Assembly (NCBI RefSeq): GCF_003591655.1 | Contig: NZ_QVRA01000004.1 | Coordinates: 82,022-146,021 of the forward strand | Direction: 5' to 3' | Origin: Sphingobium terrigena | GTDB taxonomy: Bacteria; Pseudomonadota; Alphaproteobacteria; Sphingomonadales; Sphingomonadaceae | DNA: 64,000 nt | Part shown: positions 9,290 to 18,126 of the stretch, in pieces | Layout of the letters: each line of letters begins with the position of its first letter | Position numbering within the stretch: position 1 is the stretch's first letter | Translations under genes and position numbers: made by a program | Notes under the pieces: model-generated | Database searches by the model: none | Told to the model about the DNA's origin: nothing | The model's input: only the letters and a program-made list of their open reading frames with translations

Positions 9290-10302
9290 GGTATTTTGCT
9301 TCCCCCGGCGCCTTCGACATGGCTCTGCGCACATTGCCGGAAGCGCAGCCAGCCAGCATCGCCGCCGCTGCCGAGCGACAGGCGCACCTCACCAAGCCCG
9401 CCGGATCGCTGGGTCGGCTTGAGGAAATCGCTTTGTTCTTCGCCGGATGGCAGGGGACGCCGCGCCCGTTGATCGACCATGCCCGCGCAGTTATCTTTGC
9501 GGGCAATCATGGCGTCACCGTCCATGGCGTCAGCGCCTTCCCTGCCAGCGTCACCGCCGCGATGGTCGATAATTTCCGCAACGGCGGCGGCGCGATCAAC
9601 GCGCTGGCGCAGGCGGCGGGGATGGACGTGGACATCGTAGCGCTGGACCTCGACCGCCCAACGGCGGATTTCACCGTGGATGCCGCGATGGATGAGGCGG
9701 ATTGTCTCGCGGCGTTGCAGGCAGGCGCGGCGGCGGTCGATACGGGGCTGCATCTGCTGATCGTGGGCGAAATGGGGATCGGTAATTCGACCGCAGCGTC
9801 AGCTTTGTGCGCCCGCAGTTTAGGCGGCAGCGCGGCGGATTGGGTCGGGCCGGGAACAGGCATGGATCAGGCGGGGATTGACCGCAAGATCGCGGTTGTG
9901 AACCGTGCTCTTACGCATCACACAGATGCCGCGCATACCCCGTTCGAGACATTGCGGCGATTGGGTGGACGCGAAATCGCGGCGATAGCAGGTGCAGTGG
10001 TGCAGGCGCGGCACCTCAGCATTCCGGTCGTGCTCGACGGCTTCATCTCCTGCGCGGCGGTCGCCCCGCTGGCAGCCAGCTTTCCCGCCATCACTGATCA
10101 TCTGATCGCCGGGCATATGTCCGCCGAACCGGGCCATCGCCGCCTGCTGGAGCGACTGGGCCTGCCCCCGCTCCTCTCGCTCGACATGCGGCTGGGCGAA
10201 GGCAGCGGCGCGGCGCTGGCGGTCGGGATCATCCGGGGTGCGCTGGCGGCGCATAACGGCATGGCGACCTTTGCCGAAGCGGGCGTGGCAGGCCGGGAAT
10301 GA
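9286..10302 (+). CDS. cobT: Nicotinate-nucleotide--dimethylbenzimidazole phosphoribosyltransferase
   Basis: A 338-residue enzyme that activates dimethylbenzimidazole to alpha-ribazole-5'-phosphate. Family signatures are LTKPAGSLGRLEEIA, FAGNHGVTVHGVSAFP, GEMGIGNSTAASAL and MRLGEGSGAALA near the C-terminus, the last holding the catalytic glutamate. Start 9286 overlaps the DUF1636 stop by 4 bases; a frame from 9223 would add a non-homologous N-terminus. It overlaps cobC by 4 bases. Confidence 0.95.
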   Translation: MRYFASPGAFDMALRTLPEAQPASIAAAAERQAHLTKPAGSLGRLEEIALFFAGWQGTPRPLIDHARAVIFAGNHGVTVHGVSAFPASVTAAMVDNFRNGGGAINALAQAAGMDVDIVALDLDRPTADFTVDAAMDEADCLAALQAGAAAVDTGLHLLIVGEMGIGNSTAASALCARSLGGSAADWVGPGTGMDQAGIDRKIAVVNRALTHHTDAAHTPFETLRRLGGREIAAIAGAVVQARHLSIPVVLDGFISCAAVAPLAASFPAITDHLIAGHMSAEPGHRRLLERLGLPPLLSLDMRLGEGSGAALAVGIIRGALAAHNGMATFAEAGVAGRE

Positions 10303-10868
10303 GCAGCTTTACCCTGCATCTGCTGCGCCACGGTGAACCGGAAGGCGCGGGGCGGTTGCTTGGCCGTAGTGATGCGAGACCAACATCGGCAGGCATCGCC
10401 GCCTGTGTCGAGCGAGCGTGTGGGCTGGCCGTACATGGGCTTATATCCTCCGACCTCCAACGCGCCAGCAAGGCGGCAAGGGCAATTGGCGGATCGCTTG
10501 GCCTGCCAGTGACGATCGATCCGCGCTGGCGCGAAATGGATTTTGGCGCATGGGACGGTCTGGCCACCACCCAGATTGACAACGCTGCGCTCGGACGCTT
10601 CTGGACCAACCCGGATGCCAACCCGCCACCAGATGGCGAAACCTGGTCTACACTGGTCAAGCGCGTAACCGCTGCGATCGATGCGCTGCCGTCCCGGCCT
10701 ACGCTGGCCGTTACCCATGGCGGTGCCATGCGGGCTGCGCTGGCGGCACTTTGCGGGTTTGATCATCGGCAGGTCTGGGCCTTCGACCTGCCCTATGCCG
10801 CGCTGCTATCGCTCAAGCTGTGGCGGGGCGACGCGCCCTCCGCGCAGATTATCGGGCTGCGGTCATGA
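10299..10868 (+). CDS. cobC: Alpha-ribazole phosphatase (histidine phosphatase family)
   Basis: A 189-residue member of the histidine phosphatase superfamily. The phosphohistidine motif LLRHGEPEG is at the N-terminus, and the second catalytic histidine is in LAVTHGGAMRAAL. In this context it should remove the phosphate from alpha-ribazole phosphate or adenosylcobalamin phosphate (Salmonella CobC naming). The RHG domain alone is not substrate-specific; the assignment rests on placement between cobT and cobS. Confidence 0.85.
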   Translation: MSSFTLHLLRHGEPEGAGRLLGRSDARPTSAGIAACVERACGLAVHGLISSDLQRASKAARAIGGSLGLPVTIDPRWREMDFGAWDGLATTQIDNAALGRFWTNPDANPPPDGETWSTLVKRVTAAIDALPSRPTLAVTHGGAMRAALAALCGFDHRQVWAFDLPYAALLSLKLWRGDAPSAQIIGLRS

Positions 10869-11569
10869 AAGGCCTGATCATCGCTGCGCAGTTTCTGACC
10901 CGTCTCCCCTTCCCCTCCATTGCGGTGGATGACGACGCCTTTGCCCGGTCGATGCGCTGGTTTCCTGCGGTTGGCCTGCTGATCGGCCTGTTCCTGACGG
11001 GTGGCGCACAGCTCCTGCGTGGCGATGCCTGGATCGCGGCGCTAGCGGTGCTGCTGCTCTGGATCGGCATCACCGGCGCGCTCCATATCGACGGCCTTGC
11101 CGATCTCGCCGATGCAGTCGGCGCGGGCCACAAAGACCCAGCGCGCTTCCGGGCCGTCATGGCTGATCCGCATGTCGGCAGTTTCGGTGTCGTCGCAATC
11201 ATGCTGCTGTTGCTCGCCAAGCTGGTCCTGCTCCGCGCGCTGATCGAGCAGGATAACAATCTGCCATTGCTGCTGATCCCCTTTGCCGCGCGGATCGGCC
11301 CACTAATATGGGCAAGATGGCTCCCCCCGCTCCATGCCGGCCTGGGCGCACGCTTTGCCGATGCGGTCGGCTGGCCTCATATTGCGTTTTGGTTCGGCCT
11401 GCTGATCGCGAGCACCTGGCTAGTCCCCGCCATGCTGGCCGCGCCATTGCTGATTGCCCTCTGGGCGCTCTGGCTCAAACGCCGGGTCGGCGGCGTGTCA
11501 GGCGATTGCCATGGCGCGGGGATCGAACTGGTCGAGGTGGGCCTGTTCGCGATCGTCGTGACAGGTTAG
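10865..11569 (+). CDS. cobS: Adenosylcobinamide-GDP ribazoletransferase (cobalamin synthase)
   Basis: A 234-residue integral membrane protein (CobS in Salmonella, CobV in P. denitrificans). It joins adenosylcobinamide-GDP and alpha-ribazole as the last step of assembly. The metal-binding motif HIDGLADLADAVGAG is clear, and several hydrophobic helices follow. Start 10865 overlaps the cobC stop by 4 bases. Its TAG stop overlaps the stop of the convergent cbiB. Confidence 0.93.
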   Translation: MKGLIIAAQFLTRLPFPSIAVDDDAFARSMRWFPAVGLLIGLFLTGGAQLLRGDAWIAALAVLLLWIGITGALHIDGLADLADAVGAGHKDPARFRAVMADPHVGSFGVVAIMLLLLAKLVLLRALIEQDNNLPLLLIPFAARIGPLIWARWLPPLHAGLGARFADAVGWPHIAFWFGLLIASTWLVPAMLAAPLLIALWALWLKRRVGGVSGDCHGAGIELVEVGLFAIVVTG

Positions 11570-12501
11570 AACCACATCACGACCGCAGCGATCCCCCACA
11601 GGAGCAGGCACGCACGGCGATAGAAACGCAAAGCCAGGCGAATATCATCCGGTCCCGCATCTGCGCGTCCCGCCCCGATCCAAGGCTTGTCATGGACCAC
11701 GCCATCATAGGCGATCGGCCCCGCCAACTGCAGTTCCAATGCCCCTGCCATCGCCGCTTCGGTCCAGCCAGCATTAGGCGATGCGTGCCGACCATGGTCG
11801 CGCACCATCGTTCGCCAGCCGCCCATCCCTGCAACGCACAACACCAGCCCACCCAGCCGCGCCGGGATCAGATTGGCCACATCATCAATCTGCGCCGCCG
11901 CCCAGCCGAACGCGCGCCAGCGGTCCTCAAGATGGCCAATCAGGCTGTCGGCAGTATTGATCGCCTTGTAGCACCAGACACCCGGCAATCCACCGACGAC
12001 CAGCCAGAACAAAGGGGCGGCAACCCCGTCGCAAAAGCTCTCCGCCAGACTTTCGATCGCCGCGCGCGCCACCCCGCTCTCGTCCAGCGCTGCCGTATCG
12101 CGCCCCACGATCATCCCGACGGCACGCCGCGCGCCGCCCAAATCGCCACGCTCCAGCGCCTGTGCAACCGGCAGCACATGATCATGCAGACTGCGTTGGG
12201 CCAGCGCGGGCCAGGCCAGCAGCGCAACGCCGATCCATCCCAACCCGCCAGGCATCATCGTCAACCCCGCCTGCGCCAGCCGGCACAGCCCGCCGGTCAG
12301 CACCAGCAACAGCGCCATGGTGACGACACCCAGCACGCGACGCCGCGCAAAGGACCAATGCGGCCGATTGCCCCAAGTCTCACCCCGATCAATCAAGGCT
12401 GCGAATAGCCCGACCGGATGGCCAATCCGCCGATAGAGCGCGCCGGGCCAGCCAATCGCCGCATCCAGCACCAATGCCGCCAGCGCAACCGGATCAGCCA
12501 T
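11566..12501 (-). CDS. cbiB: Adenosylcobinamide-phosphate synthase
   Basis: A 311-residue membrane protein that attaches the aminopropanol phosphate arm to adenosylcobyric acid. Visible family segments are DAAIGWPGALYRRIGHPVGL at the N-terminus, ESFCDGVAAPLFW and YKAINTADSLIGH in the middle, and several transmembrane helices. The ATG at 12501 starts right at the conserved N-terminal helix; the longer frame from 12576 lies within cobD. It overlaps the upstream cobD gene by 8 bases, so the pair forms a minus-strand operon. Confidence 0.93.
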   Translation of the reverse strand: MADPVALAALVLDAAIGWPGALYRRIGHPVGLFAALIDRGETWGNRPHWSFARRRVLGVVTMALLLVLTGGLCRLAQAGLTMMPGGLGWIGVALLAWPALAQRSLHDHVLPVAQALERGDLGGARRAVGMIVGRDTAALDESGVARAAIESLAESFCDGVAAPLFWLVVGGLPGVWCYKAINTADSLIGHLEDRWRAFGWAAAQIDDVANLIPARLGGLVLCVAGMGGWRTMVRDHGRHASPNAGWTEAAMAGALELQLAGPIAYDGVVHDKPWIGAGRADAGPDDIRLALRFYRRACLLLWGIAAVVMWF

Positions 12502-13483
12502 CGGCCAAGGCCCGGTCGAGCCGGTCCAGTTCGTCCGCACGGGCCGGAACCCCCAGCCGCAACCAGCACGGCGCATAGTCGAATGGCCGAGTCAGGATGC
12601 CGCGTCGCGCCAGCCGATCGAACAGCCGCGCGGCATTGCATTCCACCAGCCTGAACAGCGGCGACTGCCCCGTCGCCCTCAGCCCATGCCGCACCAGCAT
12701 GGCGTCCAGCGCAGCGACTCGTTCGCTCAATCGCTGCCGGGTGGCCGCGATCCATCGCGCGTCACCATAGGCCGCCGTGCCGATCGCGATGGCCGCGGCG
12801 GACAGGGGCCAACTCCCCAGCATCGCCCGCCATCGTTCAATCAGCGCTTGCGGGCCAACCGCAAAGCCCAAACGGACCCCCGCCAATCCGAAAAACTTGC
12901 CGAAGGACCGCAGCACGACCACCGGCGCATCTCCATCCAGCGCGGGCAACAGGCTCCCCCGCTCATGCGCGTCGATGAAGGCCTCATCGACCACCAGCCA
13001 ACCACCCTTTGCCGCGAGCTTATGGGCGATGGCTACCAGTTCCGCCACCGTCATCAGCCGCCCGTCCGGGTTGGCCGGATTGGCCAGCAGGATCGTCCCG
13101 CCCTGCCCGGCCTCCTGCGCAAGCGCGCCATAATCAATCGCCCGGCTATCGGCAAAAATCTCGCCATGGGTGCGATATCCCGGCGCGACATGACGGAACG
13201 GCGCGGGCAATCCCAGCATCGACAGGCCGCGCAGCCCCAATTCGGTGCCAGGCAGCGCCAGCACGCCATGACCCTGCACACCGAAATGCACAGCCGCGAC
13301 CTGTTCCAGCAAGGCCAGATCGGTCTCATCCGGCAGGCGTCGCCAATCGATGCGCAGGCGATCAATGCCATCCCAAGGATCAGGGTTAATCCCGGTCGAC
13401 AGGTCCAGCCACGATCCGCTCACCTGCGGAAAAGCCGCCATGGCCTGCGAAAGGCGACCGCCATGATGAGTCCAGTCTGGCAA
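12494..13483 (-). CDS. cobD: L-threonine-O-3-phosphate decarboxylase (PLP-dependent)
   Basis: A 329-residue class I/II aminotransferase-fold protein, CobD in Salmonella and CobC in P. denitrificans naming. It makes aminopropanol phosphate, the substrate of the adjacent CbiB. The PLP lysine is in LRSFGKFFGLAGVRLGFAVG. Upstream are LDLSTGINPDPW, LLANPANPDGR and VVDEAFID, the usual fold-I landmarks. First gene of the minus-strand pair; 86 bases separate it from the divergent cobU. Confidence 0.92.
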   Translation of the reverse strand: MPDWTHHGGRLSQAMAAFPQVSGSWLDLSTGINPDPWDGIDRLRIDWRRLPDETDLALLEQVAAVHFGVQGHGVLALPGTELGLRGLSMLGLPAPFRHVAPGYRTHGEIFADSRAIDYGALAQEAGQGGTILLANPANPDGRLMTVAELVAIAHKLAAKGGWLVVDEAFIDAHERGSLLPALDGDAPVVVLRSFGKFFGLAGVRLGFAVGPQALIERWRAMLGSWPLSAAAIAIGTAAYGDARWIAATRQRLSERVAALDAMLVRHGLRATGQSPLFRLVECNAARLFDRLARRGILTRPFDYAPCWLRLGVPARADELDRLDRALADG

Positions 13484-13569
13484 AACAGGCGTTCCGTTCT
13501 TGTCTATCCGATGATGCCGTTCGCCAATAAGTTGCTAAAGGACAATCGAAAAAACGCCGGAAATGAACG

Positions 13570-14094
13570 ATGAATGAGAAGCCGTTTGACAAATCCCTGC
13601 TGGTCCTGGGCGGCGCGCGGTCAGGCAAAAGCCGTTTTGCCCAGGCGCAGGCGGAAAGTCGGTCCGGCAATCTGGTCTATATCGCTACAGCGCAGGCGCT
13701 GGACGATGAAATGACCCAGCGTATCGCCCGGCACCAGGATGACCGCGGCGCGCGCTGGCGCACGGTCGATGCTCCGCTCGATCTGGCCGCTGCAATCGCC
13801 GCCGAAAGCCGGGCGGACCGGGTGCTGCTGATCGACTGCCTGACCTTATGGGCCTCCAATCTGCTCTTTGCAGAACGTGATCTCGCACCGGCAATCGAAA
13901 CAGTGACCAACGCCATCACCCTCGCTGCCGGCCCGCTGATCTTCGTCTCCAATGAAGTGGGCTTGGGCATCGTTCCCGACAATGCCATGGCCCGGCGTTT
14001 CCGCGATATGGCGGGTGAGATTAATCAGGCGGTGGCCGCCGCCGTCGATCAGGCCGTCTTCATCGCCGCCGGTTTACCGCTCCGGCTGAAATAA
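13570..14094 (+). CDS. cobU: Adenosylcobinamide kinase / adenosylcobinamide-phosphate guanylyltransferase
   Basis: A 174-residue bifunctional enzyme (CobU in Salmonella, CobP in P. denitrificans). It phosphorylates cobinamide and transfers GMP. The P-loop is LVLGGARSGKSRFAQAQ, the guanylylated histidine lies in RIARHQDDRG, and LLIDCLTLWASNLL and FVSNEVGLGIVPDN are further family motifs. It stands alone, divergent from cobD, and is the last cobalamin gene in the window. Confidence 0.95.
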   Translation: MNEKPFDKSLLVLGGARSGKSRFAQAQAESRSGNLVYIATAQALDDEMTQRIARHQDDRGARWRTVDAPLDLAAAIAAESRADRVLLIDCLTLWASNLLFAERDLAPAIETVTNAITLAAGPLIFVSNEVGLGIVPDNAMARRFRDMAGEINQAVAAAVDQAVFIAAGLPLRLK

Positions 14095-14241
14095 CATCCA
14101 CATATTTATACGCATATTATCGGCGTAACGTGACAGCGATATGCCATTTACCCTTCTATTCGTCCTATTAACAGGCATATATTATGATATCTTCCGCTCC
14201 ACAGACGCCAAATCCGATGGATGGCGCAACAGGAGGGATGA

Positions 14242-15726
14242 ATGGCATTTACCCAACCCGCGCTCGATCTGCTGCCGCGCCACCCCATATTGATCGGCGA
14301 CCGCAGGGCAGAGGCAGGCGGCGGCGCAATCCACGACCATATCTATCCCGCCACCGGCCAGATCACGCGCAGCCTGCAACTGGGCAATGCCGATGATGTC
14401 GATGCGGCGGTCAAGGCAGCCAGGGCTGCACTGCCGGGCTGGCGCGCGCTGGCAGGGGACAAACGCCGCGACCTGATGTTCAGGGCGGCTGCCCTGTTCG
14501 AGCAGACGATGATGGAGCTGGCCACGCTCAGCGTCATCGAAAATGGCTCGATCATGCGGGCCGCGCCTTTCGTCGCAGTGGATGCGGCACAGAAATTCCG
14601 CTATTTTGGTGGTTGGGCCGACAAGATTCAGGGGTGCACCGTGCCGACCTGGGGCGGTCCCGCCCATGATTATGTCGCCTATGAACCCTATGGCGTGGTT
14701 GGCGCGATCGTGCCGTGGAATGGCCCGCTGTTCGCTGCGACGATGGTGCTGGCCCCGGCGCTGGCGGCGGGCAATTGCATCGTCCTCAAGGCACCCGAAC
14801 TTGCCCCATGGGCCGTCATGCGGCTGGGCGAATTGCTGTTGGAGGCGGGCTTCCCCGCCGGGGTCATCAACGTCGTCGCCGGTGGCGCGGATGTCGGGGC
14901 GGCAATGGTCGCGCATCCCGGCATCGACAAGATCCAGTTCGTGGGCAGCGGTGCGACGGCCAAGACGGTGCTGCGCAACGCGGCCGAAACGCTCAAGCCC
15001 TGCGGCCTGGAATTGGGCGGCAAGTCGGCGGTGATCGTCTTTGCCGACGCTGATCTTCAGGAAGCGGCCCGGCGTGGTCTGTCCGGTGGAGTAAGCGCCA
15101 ATGGCCAGGGTTGCGTTAACGGCACGCGCCTGCTGGTCCAGCGGCCGATCTACGAACAATATCTCCAGATGCTGGGTGCCATGGCGGCGCATGTTCTCGT
15201 CGGCGACCCGTTCGACAAGACGGTGGTGCTTGGCCCTGTCATCTCCCTGCCAGCCTTGCATCGCATCGCTGGGATGATCGACGCGGCCAAGGCGAACGGC
15301 GCGCGTGTCGTTGCCGGTGGCACGCGGCTGGAGGGCGATCATGCCGAAGGCTATTTCCTGCCACTGACGATCCTGGCCGATGTCAGCCCTGACGATCACA
15401 TCGCCCGTGAGGAGATATTCGGCCCGGTCCTGACCGTCACGCCCTTCGATAGCGAGGAAGAGGCGATAGCGATCGCCAATGACAGCGATTTCGGGCTGGG
15501 TGGTTATATTCACACGCAAAATCTGCGCCGCGCCCATCATGTCGCAAGCCAGCTCGACGCCGGGCAAATTCAGGTCAATGCGTCGGGCGAAGCCATGACC
15601 CCCTGCGTCCCGTTCGGCGGGATGAAGCAGAGCGGCTATGGCCGTCTGGGCGGAGAAGCGGGTCTGCACGAATTTCTGCGGATCAAGAATGTTTACGTCA
15701 ATCTGACGCCCCCGGCGGTGGCATGA
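14242..15726 (+). CDS. Aldehyde dehydrogenase family protein
   Basis: A 494-residue NAD(P)-dependent aldehyde dehydrogenase. The catalytic pair is visible as Glu257 in LELGGKS and Cys291 in GQGCVNGTR. The nucleotide-binding helix is IQFVGSGATAK and the cofactor lysine is in VLKAPEL. A good AGGAGGG ribosome-binding site precedes the ATG. It opens a five-gene operon with two dehydrogenases of the SDR type, so it probably oxidises an aldehyde intermediate of an organic-acid or ring-cleavage pathway. The substrate cannot be read from sequence. Confidence 0.9.
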   Translation: MAFTQPALDLLPRHPILIGDRRAEAGGGAIHDHIYPATGQITRSLQLGNADDVDAAVKAARAALPGWRALAGDKRRDLMFRAAALFEQTMMELATLSVIENGSIMRAAPFVAVDAAQKFRYFGGWADKIQGCTVPTWGGPAHDYVAYEPYGVVGAIVPWNGPLFAATMVLAPALAAGNCIVLKAPELAPWAVMRLGELLLEAGFPAGVINVVAGGADVGAAMVAHPGIDKIQFVGSGATAKTVLRNAAETLKPCGLELGGKSAVIVFADADLQEAARRGLSGGVSANGQGCVNGTRLLVQRPIYEQYLQMLGAMAAHVLVGDPFDKTVVLGPVISLPALHRIAGMIDAAKANGARVVAGGTRLEGDHAEGYFLPLTILADVSPDDHIAREEIFGPVLTVTPFDSEEEAIAIANDSDFGLGGYIHTQNLRRAHHVASQLDAGQIQVNASGEAMTPCVPFGGMKQSGYGRLGGEAGLHEFLRIKNVYVNLTPPAVA

Positions 15727-16523
15727 TGACCCTGCTCGATCCGCAGCAGCGCACCGCGCGCGGCCTGGCATTGCAGGCGGAGATACTCGATTTGCGAGCG
15801 CCGGAAGCGGCGACGCTCTATGACCAGTCATGGCGCGATTTCATCTTTGCCGAAGTCTGGTCGCGCGACGCCCTCGACCGCCGCTCACGCTATCTGATCG
15901 CGCTGGCGAGTGCCGCCAATACCGGCCATCGCGCCATGGCGACGGCCTATGCGCGCGGGGCGCTTAAAAATGGCGATCTGACGCTGGCCGAACTGCGCGA
16001 AGCCGCAACCCATGCCGCCATCTATTGCGGCTGGAGCGCGGGCGCATTGTTTGATGAAGCGGTCAGCACCGCTGCCGACGCACTGGGCCTGCCCCCTGCC
16101 GACGTGCCGCCGATCCGGGCCGAACCATGGCAGCATGATGCGCGGATGGCGGACGGCATGGCTGCCTTCATCGACGTCATGACCTTTGGCGGGCCGCCCG
16201 CGAAAACCGCCTATTTTGAGGCCGGGATCAATGGCTATGTCTTTGGCGAAATATGGAACCGACCCGGCCTGGACCAGCGAGCGCGCCGCTGGATCACGCT
16301 GGTCGGGGTCTGCGATTCAGCCGCCTACACGCCGATCCACACCCATATCTACGCCGCGATGAAGAGCGGCAATACAACCCAAAGCGAGATGTTCGAATTC
16401 ATCCTGCAATACGCCATCCACGCCGGCTGGCCCAAGGCATCGGTCGCGCAGGGCGCAGTCATCGAACAAGGCGCGCAGGTCGCCAAGGGGCTGGCCTTTG
16501 GCGCAAAGGAGACAGACGCATGA
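15723..16523 (+). CDS. Tandem carboxymuconolactone decarboxylase-like protein
   Basis: A 266-residue protein built from two copies of a CMD/AhpD-like helical domain. The first covers roughly residues 25-120, with ALASAANTGHRAMATAYARG and AATHAAIYCGWSAGA. The second covers about 155-255, with LVGVCDSAAYTPIHTHIYAA and ILQYAIHAGWPKAS. Neither copy shows the CxxC pair of AhpD peroxidase partners, so a lyase or hydrolase-like role fits better. It overlaps the aldehyde dehydrogenase by 4 bases and the following SDR by 4 bases. Confidence 0.82.
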   Translation: MMTLLDPQQRTARGLALQAEILDLRAPEAATLYDQSWRDFIFAEVWSRDALDRRSRYLIALASAANTGHRAMATAYARGALKNGDLTLAELREAATHAAIYCGWSAGALFDEAVSTAADALGLPPADVPPIRAEPWQHDARMADGMAAFIDVMTFGGPPAKTAYFEAGINGYVFGEIWNRPGLDQRARRWITLVGVCDSAAYTPIHTHIYAAMKSGNTTQSEMFEFILQYAIHAGWPKASVAQGAVIEQGAQVAKGLAFGAKETDA

Positions 16524-17278
16524 CCCCTCCATCCATGGTGGACAAGGTGGCGCTAGTCACTGGCGCGGCCTCCGGCCTCGGCCGGGCAACCGCGATCGCG
16601 CTGGCCCGTGCCGGTGCCAGCGTCTGCATCGTCGATGTCAATGCGCAGGGGTTGGCCGACACCGCCGGGGAGATCGCGGCGATCGGCGGCGTGGCCCACA
16701 TCCATAGCGCCGACCTGTCGCAACCCGACAATTGCGGCGCAGCCGTCGCGACGACGCTGAGCGCCTTCGGTCGGCTCGATGCGCTGTGCAATGTCGCGGG
16801 TGTCATCAAGTTCGCGCACACGCCGGACATGGCCGCGCGCGACTATATGCTGACGATGGCGGTCAATCTCCACGCCCCCTTCTTCCTGTGCCAGGCGGCT
16901 ATCCCGCACCTGCTCGACCAGGATGGCGCGATCGTCAATGTGACTTCATCCGCCGCCTTTGTCGGGGAGGCCTATCTCGCCGCCTATTGCGCCAGCAAGG
17001 CCGGGCTGACCCATATGACCAAGGCGCTGGCGATGGAATATATGCACCAGCCGATCCGCATCAACGCGGTCGCGCCGGGCGGCATGATGACCGGCATCGT
17101 CACCGGATTGACCATGCCGGACAATATCGACCCGTCGCTGATCGCCCGTTTTTCCGGTCTACGCGGTCTGGTTGAGGTGGACGAGGTCGCCCAGACGATC
17201 GCCTGGCTCGCCTCGCCCGGGGCGCAGGGCTTTCACGGCGCCTGCATCAACATCGACCGTGGCATCACCGCAGGGTGA
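16520..17278 (+). CDS. SDR family oxidoreductase
   Basis: A 252-residue short-chain dehydrogenase. The cofactor loop is TGAASGLGRATA and an aspartate in IVDVN suggests NAD(H) preference. The catalytic serine is in NVTSSAAFVG, and the YxxxK pair is AAYCASKAG. The NVAG structural motif is present. The start at 16520 overlaps the upstream stop by 4 bases; a longer open frame from 16253 is an artefact of high GC. Substrate unknown. Confidence 0.88.
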   Translation: MTPPSMVDKVALVTGAASGLGRATAIALARAGASVCIVDVNAQGLADTAGEIAAIGGVAHIHSADLSQPDNCGAAVATTLSAFGRLDALCNVAGVIKFAHTPDMAARDYMLTMAVNLHAPFFLCQAAIPHLLDQDGAIVNVTSSAAFVGEAYLAAYCASKAGLTHMTKALAMEYMHQPIRINAVAPGGMMTGIVTGLTMPDNIDPSLIARFSGLRGLVEVDEVAQTIAWLASPGAQGFHGACINIDRGITAG

Positions 17279-17297
17279 AAAGGGGGAGGATAGCGGA

Positions 17298-18104
17298 ATG
17301 ACGATCGGTTTCATTGGTCTGGGCAGTCAGGGCGGCCCGATGGCGCAGCGCCTGATCGAGGCGGGCCATCCGGTGATGCTATGGGCGCGTCGCCCCGAAA
17401 GCCTGGCCCCCTATCACGATAGCGGTGCAACCTTTGCCGACAGCGTGACCGCGCTGGGGGCGGCGTGCGCCATCGTTGCGGTCTGCGTGGTGGATGATGC
17501 CGGGGTAGAGGCGATCTGTGCCGATCTGATCCCGGCCATGGCATCCGGCGGCGTCATCATCATCCATTCAACCATCCATCCCCGCACCTGCACCCGCCTT
17601 GCCGATCAGGCCGCTGCGCGCGGCATCAGCCTGGTCGATGCACCCGTCAGCGGTGGTGGCGGCGGCGCGGCAGCCGGAACGCTCACCGTGATGCTGGGCG
17701 GCGATGCCGATGTTGTGGCGAAGATCACCCCCTTGTTGCGCGCCTTTGCCGGGACGATCGTCCATCTGGGCGATGTCGGTGCCGGACAAAATGCCAAGCT
17801 CATCAACAATGCATTGATGGCTGCCCATATGGCGCTGGCGCATAATGCGCTCGAAGCGGCGGATGCGATCGGCGTCGATCGCGCGGCACTGGCCGAGCTG
17901 GTCAAGGTCAGCAGCGGGCGCAGCTTCGGCTTCGACGTTTATGCCCGCCAACCCAGTGTCGGTGCCTTCGCTCATGGCGCCAAATTGCTCGCCAAGGATG
18001 TCGCGCTGCTTGGCGAGGTGATGGGCGACGCGCCGTCCTTTGCCGTGCTGCGCGACACCGCCCGCCCCTATCTCGATCTGGTCGCGCACAGCGCTGCCGC
18101 ATGA
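17298..18104 (+). CDS. 3-hydroxyisobutyrate dehydrogenase-family NAD(P) oxidoreductase
   Basis: A 268-residue beta-hydroxyacid dehydrogenase. The Rossmann loop is GFIGLGSQGGPMA at residues 3-15, the substrate-binding segment is VDAPVSGGGGGAAAG, and the catalytic lysine lies in GAGQNAKLINNALM. A purine-rich AGGGGGAGGA ribosome-binding site sits just before the ATG. It probably oxidises a 3-hydroxy acid such as tartronate semialdehyde or hydroxyisobutyrate relatives. Context does not decide which. Confidence 0.88.
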   Translation: MTIGFIGLGSQGGPMAQRLIEAGHPVMLWARRPESLAPYHDSGATFADSVTALGAACAIVAVCVVDDAGVEAICADLIPAMASGGVIIIHSTIHPRTCTRLADQAAARGISLVDAPVSGGGGGAAAGTLTVMLGGDADVVAKITPLLRAFAGTIVHLGDVGAGQNAKLINNALMAAHMALAHNALEAADAIGVDRAALAELVKVSSGRSFGFDVYARQPSVGAFAHGAKLLAKDVALLGEVMGDAPSFAVLRDTARPYLDLVAHSAAA

Positions 18105-18126
18105 CCCTTTATTCGCAGGAGCCTTT

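Noticed and set aside
13484..13569. Cobalamin riboswitch between cobD and cobU
   Set aside because: The gap is only 86 bases and shows no B12-box-like sequence; too short for a cobalamin riboswitch.
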